In this document: positions 58,325 through 64,000 of the stretch, one piece after another
Layout of the letters: the number at the start of each line of letters is the position of its first letter
Numbering within the stretch: the stretch's first letter is position 1
Assembly: GCF_014154935.1 (NCBI RefSeq)
Contig: NZ_JACEHH010000033.1
Location: 1-64,000 of the forward strand
DNA length: 64,000 nucleotides
Direction: 5' to 3'
Source of the DNA: Stieleria mannarensis
GTDB taxonomy: Bacteria; Planctomycetota; Planctomycetia; Pirellulales; Pirellulaceae
Notes under the pieces: model-generated
What the model was told of the DNA's origin: nothing
Database searches by the model: none
The model's input: only the letters and a program-made list of their open reading frames with translations
Position numbers and translations under genes: made by a program

Positions 58325-61225
58325 ATGAACCCCAACATCGCCGCGTTGTTGAACCTGGTCGTCATGGATGCCATTTTTCTGTGCATCGTGTTGGCCGTTT
58401 TCGGTTTGGTCGCCGGAACCAAACGCGCCGCCTTTGCGGTCATGAAACGCAACTTCGTCGGTTACTTCAGTAACCCGACCGGATATGTGTTTCTGTGCAT
58501 CTTCGTTTTTCTGACGTCGGTCGCCGCGTTCTGGCCTTACGAATTCTTCAACCAGAACCTGGCGACACTGGACCAGCTGAACTACTGGTACCCGTTGATC
58601 ATGCTGGTCTTCATTCCGGCGATCACGATGAGCATTTGGGCCGAGGAAAAGCGTGCCGGGACGGACGAATTGCTGCTGACGCTGCCGGCCGACGACTTTG
58701 ACATCGTGATCGGCAAGTACATGGCCGCCGCGGCGATCTTCACCGCGTCGCTGTTGTTCTCCCAGCTGAGCACCTTTGTCACGCTGACGATTCTGACCGA
58801 CGGCGGACTGGACACCGGGCTGATCTTCACCACGTACATCGGGTACTGGTTTGTCGGAGTCACGATGATCGCGATCGGGATGGTCGCATCGTTCTTGACC
58901 GGCAACCTGACGGTCGGATTTATCTTGGGGGCGCTGTTCAACGCACCGCTGGCGTTTGCTTCGCTGGCCGACTCGGTCGTCGGCAGCGGCGAAGCCGTGT
59001 TCGGGATCAATTGGGCGGAATTGATCGAGGAAAGCGGCATCGCGCGGCCGTTCGATGATTTCGGCCGCGGCGTCATCAGCACCTCGTCGGTGATCTACTT
59101 TGTGCTGGTCACCGTCGTCGCCCTTTACATGTGTATGGTGCTGATCGGTCGCCGTCACTGGACCGGCGGCAAAGACGGCAACACGATGGCTTATCACTAC
59201 CTGGGCCGCGTGATCGCCCTGTTGGTGGTCACCGCCAGCGCGGTCGTTCTGTTCCGCAACCGTGACGTCGTTCGTCACGACATGACTGAAGGCCAAGTCA
59301 GTTCGCTGGCACCGGCGACGACCAAGTTGATCAAGAATTTGGAATCCGATCGACCGATCAAGATCGATGCCTACATCAGCAAAGACATCCCCGAGATGTA
59401 CGCCCGGACTCGCTACGAGCTGGTCAACTTGTTGAAAGAGTTTCAAAGCGAAGCGGCGGCCAGCGGGCGGACGATCGAAGTCAACTTGTTTGACGAAATC
59501 GACTTGTTCAGCGACGAAGCCGCCGAGGCGGCCGATCGATTCGGGATCGAGCCGGTCACGCGGATGGTTCGCGAGCAGGGATCGTATCAGCAGAAACGGA
59601 TCATCATGGGCGCGGCGTTCCGCGCCGGGTTGGAAAAAGTCGTCGTGCCGATCTTTGAATACGGGATCCCGGTCGAATACGAACTGGTCCGCTCGATCAA
59701 CACTGTCGCCCGCGGCGAACGTAAACGAGTCGGGATCGTCCGCACCGACGCTCAATTGATGGGCGGCATGTCGATGGCCGGCATGCAAATGCGACGGATC
59801 GAAAAACACCCCTTGGTCGACGAGTTGAGCAAGCAGTACGAAGTCGAAGAGGTCAGCCTGGAAGCCCCGATCGGGGGCGGCGTCTACGATGCCTTGTTCG
59901 TCGTCCAGCCGTCCTCGCTCGCACCGCCGCAATTCGAACGCCTGCTTGAAGCGATCAAGGCCGGCGTCCCCACCGCAGTCTTTGAAGACCCGTTGCCGTA
60001 CGCGCGGCAAGATCTCACCGCGACGGGAGATCCGAAGCAACAGGCCGGCGGTATGTTCGGCATGGGTGGCGGCGGTCAGCAGCCCAAGGGTGACATTCGC
60101 GAACTGTGGGACATCTTGCAGCTGAAAAGCCAAGGATCCCCGGGCGTGCAGTACTACAACAGCGACATCGTCTGGCAGGATTTCAATCCCTACCCGAACC
60201 TGGACATGAACGTCGATCCGTTTTGGGCGTTCATCGATGAAAATGCACCGGGGGTCGAACCCGGCCAGGCGCTCAGTTCGGCCAGCCCGATCACCGATGG
60301 GCTGCGCCAGGTGTTGGCGCTCTATGCCGGAACGATTCAGCCGGCCGACGACGCGACGCTCACCCACACGCCGATGCTGGCCACCGGAATGGTCAGCGGC
60401 ACGCTGCCGGTCACCAAGATCGTGCAGATGATGCAGACCGGAATGGAAGGCTTGTCCGGGGCGATCGAAGGTGTGGCACCCAACCAGGTGTTGGCAATGA
60501 CCATCGAAGGCAAACCGGCGACCGAAGGTGACGAGACATCCGAAGGCGACCAGGAGGCGAGCGACAACCCGATCCGCGTCGCTTATGTCGCCGACACGGA
60601 CTTGATGCTGCCGGTATTCTTGCAGATCCGGGCCGATCCCAATCAGGCGACCGATCTGCGTTTCCAATTCCAAAACGTCACGTTCTTGTTGAACACGATC
60701 GATTGGTTGACCGGCGAAACGGATTTCATCGACGTTCGAAAACATGAGCCGATCTTTGCCAGTTTGAAGATGATCGATGCGGTCAAGGAAGAAGCCAGTA
60801 GCGACGTCCGCGCCAAGCGAAAGGAGTTTCAGCGGCAGAGCGAAGAAGCGATTCGTGAAGCCGAAGAAGCTCGCGATGAACAGCTCAAGGAGCTGCGTGA
60901 GGAAGTCGCCGAGCTGCAAAAGAAAAGCAAGGACGGCAGCATTCCGCGGCCGCTGATCGATGCCAAGTCGATCGAGTTTCAGACCAAGTCCGAACGGTTG
61001 CAGCGGGCACTGGCGGTCAAACGCGAGAAGTTCGAACGCGAAGCCGAGCGGAACATCGCCAAGATCCAACGGGAATCCGACCAGCAGGTCACCGCGATTC
61101 AAAACAAGGTCAAGGCCTATGCCGTCGCGCTGCCCTGCATCCCGCCGCTGATCGTCGGCGTCGTCGTGTTCGCGTCACGCCGATTGCGGGAACGCGAGAA
61201 CATCAGCAAGGCGCGACTGAAATAG
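58325..61225 (+). CDS. GldF-GldG fusion: ABC permease fused to auxiliary component
   Basis: 966 residues. Residues 1-290 are the GldF-like permease with six or seven helices (AIFLCIVLAVFGLVAG, NPTGYVFLCIFVFLTS, then EEKRAGTDELLLTLP, a recognisable GldF loop). A further helix (VIALLVVTASAVVLF) leads into the GldG-type domain with DMTEGQVSSLAPATTKLIKN and PIKIDAYISKDIPEMYARTR. It ends with a coiled coil near 820-930 and a final helix (PCIPPLIVGVVVFASRRL). In Bacteroidetes the two parts are separate genes. It forms the membrane part of the transporter with the upstream ATPase; the periplasmic domain likely interacts with the DUF4340 protein downstream. Confidence 0.9.
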   Translation: MNPNIAALLNLVVMDAIFLCIVLAVFGLVAGTKRAAFAVMKRNFVGYFSNPTGYVFLCIFVFLTSVAAFWPYEFFNQNLATLDQLNYWYPLIMLVFIPAITMSIWAEEKRAGTDELLLTLPADDFDIVIGKYMAAAAIFTASLLFSQLSTFVTLTILTDGGLDTGLIFTTYIGYWFVGVTMIAIGMVASFLTGNLTVGFILGALFNAPLAFASLADSVVGSGEAVFGINWAELIEESGIARPFDDFGRGVISTSSVIYFVLVTVVALYMCMVLIGRRHWTGGKDGNTMAYHYLGRVIALLVVTASAVVLFRNRDVVRHDMTEGQVSSLAPATTKLIKNLESDRPIKIDAYISKDIPEMYARTRYELVNLLKEFQSEAAASGRTIEVNLFDEIDLFSDEAAEAADRFGIEPVTRMVREQGSYQQKRIIMGAAFRAGLEKVVVPIFEYGIPVEYELVRSINTVARGERKRVGIVRTDAQLMGGMSMAGMQMRRIEKHPLVDELSKQYEVEEVSLEAPIGGGVYDALFVVQPSSLAPPQFERLLEAIKAGVPTAVFEDPLPYARQDLTATGDPKQQAGGMFGMGGGGQQPKGDIRELWDILQLKSQGSPGVQYYNSDIVWQDFNPYPNLDMNVDPFWAFIDENAPGVEPGQALSSASPITDGLRQVLALYAGTIQPADDATLTHTPMLATGMVSGTLPVTKIVQMMQTGMEGLSGAIEGVAPNQVLAMTIEGKPATEGDETSEGDQEASDNPIRVAYVADTDLMLPVFLQIRADPNQATDLRFQFQNVTFLLNTIDWLTGETDFIDVRKHEPIFASLKMIDAVKEEASSDVRAKRKEFQRQSEEAIREAEEARDEQLKELREEVAELQKKSKDGSIPRPLIDAKSIEFQTKSERLQRALAVKREKFEREAERNIAKIQRESDQQVTAIQNKVKAYAVALPCIPPLIVGVVVFASRRLRERENISKARLK

Positions 61226-61312
61226 TTTGAACCTTACGCCGGCGGCTGATTCGCCGGCACGCCTTTTCACTTTCCCCACAACGTCAACAAGTCCGTTACG
61301 AGAGATTTGACG

Positions 61313-63415
61313 GTGAACGAAACACAAAAGACCGGAATTTTCTGGGGCGTCGCTGCCGTCGTGGCACTGATCGCTGCGATCGTCTCCTGGCCTTCGTCGA
61401 ACAACGATGACGGGGGGAATATCGGCAGCGTCGTCGGCACGCCGCTGTTTACCGAGTTCAAGGATCCGCTGACCGCCGCCAGTTTGAAAATTGTCACCTT
61501 CAATGAAGGCCAAGGTGAGCTGAAGAACTTTGAAGTCCGCAAGGACGCCGAGTCGGGACTGTGGACGATTCCGTCCAAGGGCGGTTACCCGGCCGACGCG
61601 ATCGAACAGATGCGTGACGCCGCCAACGCTCTGGTCGGGTTGGACGTCTTGGACGTGCCCACCGACAACCCCGAAGACCACGCCGGAATGGGTGTGGTTG
61701 AACCCAAGCTGGAGGATTTGGATCCGGGTGACGAAGGCGTCGGGCGACTGGTCACGTTCAAGGACAGCTCGCAGAAGGTGATCGCCTCCTTGATCGTCGG
61801 AAACGAAGTCAAAGGGCAAGAAGGACAGGTTTACGTGCGGAAACCGGGACAAGATCCGGTCTACGTCGTCAAGCTGGATGACTCGCCGTTGTCCACCAAT
61901 TTCGAAGAGTGGATCGAAGAGGACCTGCTGCAACTGAGCAGCATCGATATCGAGAACGTCGAATTGAAGGACTACAACGCGTCGCTGGGTTTGCAAGGCG
62001 TTTCGTTGACGAAGAACTACGACGTCGAATTGGCTAAAGACGGTTCGACCTGGACGCTGGCGGCATTGAAGGAATACGACAAAACCAATCCGCTGGCCGA
62101 GCCGACGCCGGTCGAAATTGATCCGGACAAGGAACTCAATTCGCAAAAGTTGAATGACCTGGCCAACGCACTGGACGATTTGAAATTTGTCGACGTCAAC
62201 CGCAAGCCCGAAGGCATCAGCGCCAACCTGAAGGCCGACAAGGACTTTGCCGCCGATCAAGAAGCTGCGACGCAGCTGGCCGGACGCGGGTTTATCCCCG
62301 TCCCGCTGGGCCCCAACCGCGAAATCGAAATCCTGTCCGCCAACGGGGAGCTGACCGCCACGACCAAAGAAGGCGTCAAGTACATCCTGCGGTTCGGCAA
62401 CATCAGCGGGATTGCTGACGACGGCAAAGACGAAAGCGAGAGTCAGCCTGGCGATGAAGAAGAGTCGGCCGGTGGTGTCAACCGCTACTTGATGGTCAGC
62501 ACGGTCGTCGATGAATCCAAGTTCCCGGTGCCCGAACTGAAACCGATCCCCCAGACGCTCGAAGAGTTGGACGCGATCGACAAGCCGGCGCCGCCGGCGG
62601 ATGTTGAAATGCCGCAGGAATTGAGCACGCCCGAGACCGAGACCGAGACCGAGACCGCCGAGCCGGAAATGAAGCAAGGCGACGCGGAAGCCGCGACCGA
62701 AGAGGCTTCGGGTGAGGAGGCGGCTGACGGCGAGAAGGGAGACGCGAAATCGGAAGAACCCGCGAAGGATGAGCCCGCTACTGAAGAACCCGTCAAGAAG
62801 GACGGCGAAGCAGAGGCGAGCGAGCCAGCCGAACCTGCGGACTCCGGTGACGGCGAATCCGCCGACGATGCCGAGCCCGCCAGCGGCCAGACCGACGCCA
62901 GCGGCGAAGGTGAATCGACCACCGTCGGTGAAGCCCAAGAAGAAGTCAACGCAGCTGCCGAGTCAGACGAGCAAGCTTCGGAAGCATCCCTCGAGGAAGG
63001 CGACGAAGGCAGTGCCACTGAAGCGGCCGAAAGCGAAACGGCGGAGCCTGTTGGAAAGCTGGGGCCTGCTGGAAAGTCCGATTCTGCTGAAACGCCCGGA
63101 CCGGCGGCCAGTGAAGTCGAAGAAACGGAAGAGGAGAAGCTGGAGCGATTAGCCGCGGTGCAAGAGAAGATCACCAAGGAGAACGAACGCAAGCTGGAAG
63201 ACCGCAAGGAGAAACTCCAGCAGGCTCGTTTGACCAGCCAGGCTCTGAACGAACGCTTCGCCGATTGGTACTACGTGATCCCCGAAGCGACGTATTCCAA
63301 GCTGCGAATCAGTCGCGAAGAGCTGTTCGAAAGCCCCGACGCCGCCGCACCCAATCCGGCCGCCATGCCGCCGGGATTGCAGAACATGCAGTTCCCCGGC
63401 CTGCCGGGCAACTGA
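61313..63415 (+). CDS. Membrane-anchored DUF4340 protein of the Gld-type ABC cassette
   Basis: About 700 residues from GTG at 61313 (NETQKTGIFWGVAAVVALIA), one N-terminal membrane helix. Residues 35-440 carry DUF4340-like modules: TFNEGQGELKNFEVRKD, TIPSKGGYPADAIEQMRDAA, LDVLDVPTDNPEDHAGMGV and VIASLIVGNEVKGQEGQVYV. From about 440 to 600 it is an acidic, Ala/Glu/Pro-rich linker, including a Glu-Thr run encoded by a 6-bp repeat. A charged helix (KITKENERKLEDRKEKLQQA) and a short C-terminal domain end it. It lies 87 bases after the GldFG fusion, third gene of the cassette, probably the periplasmic partner. Confidence 0.85.
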   Translation: MNETQKTGIFWGVAAVVALIAAIVSWPSSNNDDGGNIGSVVGTPLFTEFKDPLTAASLKIVTFNEGQGELKNFEVRKDAESGLWTIPSKGGYPADAIEQMRDAANALVGLDVLDVPTDNPEDHAGMGVVEPKLEDLDPGDEGVGRLVTFKDSSQKVIASLIVGNEVKGQEGQVYVRKPGQDPVYVVKLDDSPLSTNFEEWIEEDLLQLSSIDIENVELKDYNASLGLQGVSLTKNYDVELAKDGSTWTLAALKEYDKTNPLAEPTPVEIDPDKELNSQKLNDLANALDDLKFVDVNRKPEGISANLKADKDFAADQEAATQLAGRGFIPVPLGPNREIEILSANGELTATTKEGVKYILRFGNISGIADDGKDESESQPGDEEESAGGVNRYLMVSTVVDESKFPVPELKPIPQTLEELDAIDKPAPPADVEMPQELSTPETETETETAEPEMKQGDAEAATEEASGEEAADGEKGDAKSEEPAKDEPATEEPVKKDGEAEASEPAEPADSGDGESADDAEPASGQTDASGEGESTTVGEAQEEVNAAAESDEQASEASLEEGDEGSATEAAESETAEPVGKLGPAGKSDSAETPGPAASEVEETEEEKLERLAAVQEKITKENERKLEDRKEKLQQARLTSQALNERFADWYYVIPEATYSKLRISREELFESPDAAAPNPAAMPPGLQNMQFPGLPGN

Positions 63416-63927
63416 GGCACCGCTCGCGCAGGTACGACGGCCCTTCCGGGCGGTCGTCTGTAAGACTGTGCGTGACGACCTGGAAATGACGTCTAGTGCT
63501 CCCGATGCTGGGCATGCAGCTTCAAGGCCTCACAACAGATGGCGACCGTGTCAGGCGAGATGACGTGTCTAGGACGAGACAATTAATTTCGCCAGCGGCG
63601 ATGCGCAACATCTGTCAAGCATCCGAATCAAGCTCGTTCGTGCGACCCTGTTAATCATCGCTGTCGCGTGGGATTGCTTTGCGAGCCCCTCGACCTGTTT
63701 GGTTCATGCAGCCCTCCGCGATTCGTCGGCACCGCCTGCTTGCCCCTCATCCCCAGCCCTTCTCCCCCAGCAGCGAAGGCGAGCACCACTCGCCTTCGCT
63801 GCTGGGGGAGAAGGGAGCGAGAGTGGTTTTCGGGCGCCTTGGAATGTTGGTCGTTGCTCAGCGCTCCAGCGAACGTCGTTCGCATTCCGAATGGACCCGT
63901 CACATCTTACACGGCCCGAAAAGCACC
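63416..63927. other. Intergenic region with repeats
   Basis: No gene is supported. It contains an inverted family F core at 63424-63470 (GTACGACGGCCCTTCCGGGC) and a perfect 25-bp-armed palindrome at 63757-63815. The remainder shows no clear signal. Confidence 0.5.
63757..63815. repeat. Perfect 25-bp inverted repeat (family E, copy 2)
   Basis: The arms 63757-63781 and 63791-63815 are exact complements (left arm begins CCCTTCTCCCCCAGCAGCGA) around a nine-base loop AGCACCACT. CCCCTCATCCCCAGCCCTT precedes it, as in the family E copy at 23037. A transcript from either strand would fold into a very stable hairpin. Confidence 0.9.
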
Positions 63928-64000
63928 CTACGCCGCCTTTTCGCTGCGTTGGATGCGGGTCACGTGCAGCAAATACAAATGCTCCGTCGTTTCACCGCCG
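63928..64000 (-). CDS. C-terminal fragment of a gene running off the window
   Basis: The minus strand reads an open frame from the window edge to a TAG at 63928-63930, encoding about 23 residues (GGETTEHLYLLHVTRIQRSE, then KAA). It is partial at its 5' end, so neither family nor function can be given. Coding is suggested by the frame and by the repeat-only sequence that begins right after the stop. Confidence 0.4.
   Translation of the reverse strand, partial: GGETTEHLYLLHVTRIQRSEKAA

Noticed and set aside
58295-61102. Very long minus-strand open frame (over 900 codons) opposite the GldFG gene
   Set aside because: It is the antisense of a gene with clear membrane helices and family motifs. 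Long antisense frames of this type are common in GC-rich DNA; similar ones oppose the Hsp70 (16745-18547) and PpiD-like (52286-53734) genes.

Overview
The window is GC-rich bacterial chromosome that reads as a marine planctomycete of the Rhodopirellula/Pirellulaceae type. This rests on content recalled from those genomes: a secreted sulfatase, a ThuA-domain protein, a PmoA-like (DUF6807) protein, a DUF1570-type metalloprotease with leucine-rich repeats, paired Hsp70-like ATPases beside a DUF2760 protein, a GldF-GldG fusion, and many short families of dispersed palindromes between genes. No rRNA, tRNA, IS transposase, prophage or CRISPR array was seen. Genes are loosely packed in short operons on both strands, and many start on GTG or TTG or lack a clear Shine-Dalgarno sequence.

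Layout. 0.1-7.3 kb (minus): membrane protein, PheA (prephenate dehydratase), a metalloprotease/LRR protein translationally coupled to a lactate-racemase-like protein, and an HtrA-type serine protease. 7.8-12 kb (plus): polytopic membrane protein, CtpA-like S41 protease, secreted TPR protein. 12.7-16 kb (minus): glmS with a small downstream gene, and a methyltransferase-like protein. 16.1-21.6 kb (minus): DUF2760 - Hsp70 - Hsp70 with a long C-terminal extension, a plausible uncharacterised chaperone operon. 21.9-30 kb: ThuA protein, small Cys-rich protein, anchored unknown protein, YdeP/FdhF-like molybdopterin oxidoreductase, then a tightly overlapped sulfatase - thioredoxin-like - small membrane protein operon. 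30.4-35.4 kb: MMPL/RND transporter, small secreted protein, DJ-1/PfpI protein, alpha/beta-hydrolase-fold protein. 35.6-43.1 kb: von Willebrand A protein, secreted unknown, ketoacyl-synthase-like protein lacking the catalytic residues, ACT-malic enzyme, PmoA-like protein. 43.4-53.6 kb: large secretin-N-domain protein, LptF/LptG-type permease, WbpA-type UDP-sugar dehydrogenase, a QTMAN-like glycosyltransferase and a SurA/PpiD-like chaperone. 53.8-63.4 kb (plus): topA, a 59-aa basic protein, and the ABC cassette GldA - GldFG fusion - DUF4340 protein. The window ends in a repeat-rich gap and the 3' end of a minus-strand gene.

Functionally the window mixes envelope biogenesis and quality control (HtrA, CtpA, SurA/PpiD-like, LptF/G, secretin-N, Gld-type ABC), precursor metabolism (PheA, GlmS, UDP-sugar dehydrogenase, malic enzyme) and secreted degradative proteins. 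Its most distinctive non-coding content is at least ten families of dispersed intergenic repeats, several of which abut stop or start codons. The protein-level candidates for new biology are the DUF2760/Hsp70/Hsp70 operon, the catalytically dead ketoacyl-synthase homologue and the bacterial QTMAN-like enzyme. All identifications are from reading motifs; no database search was run.
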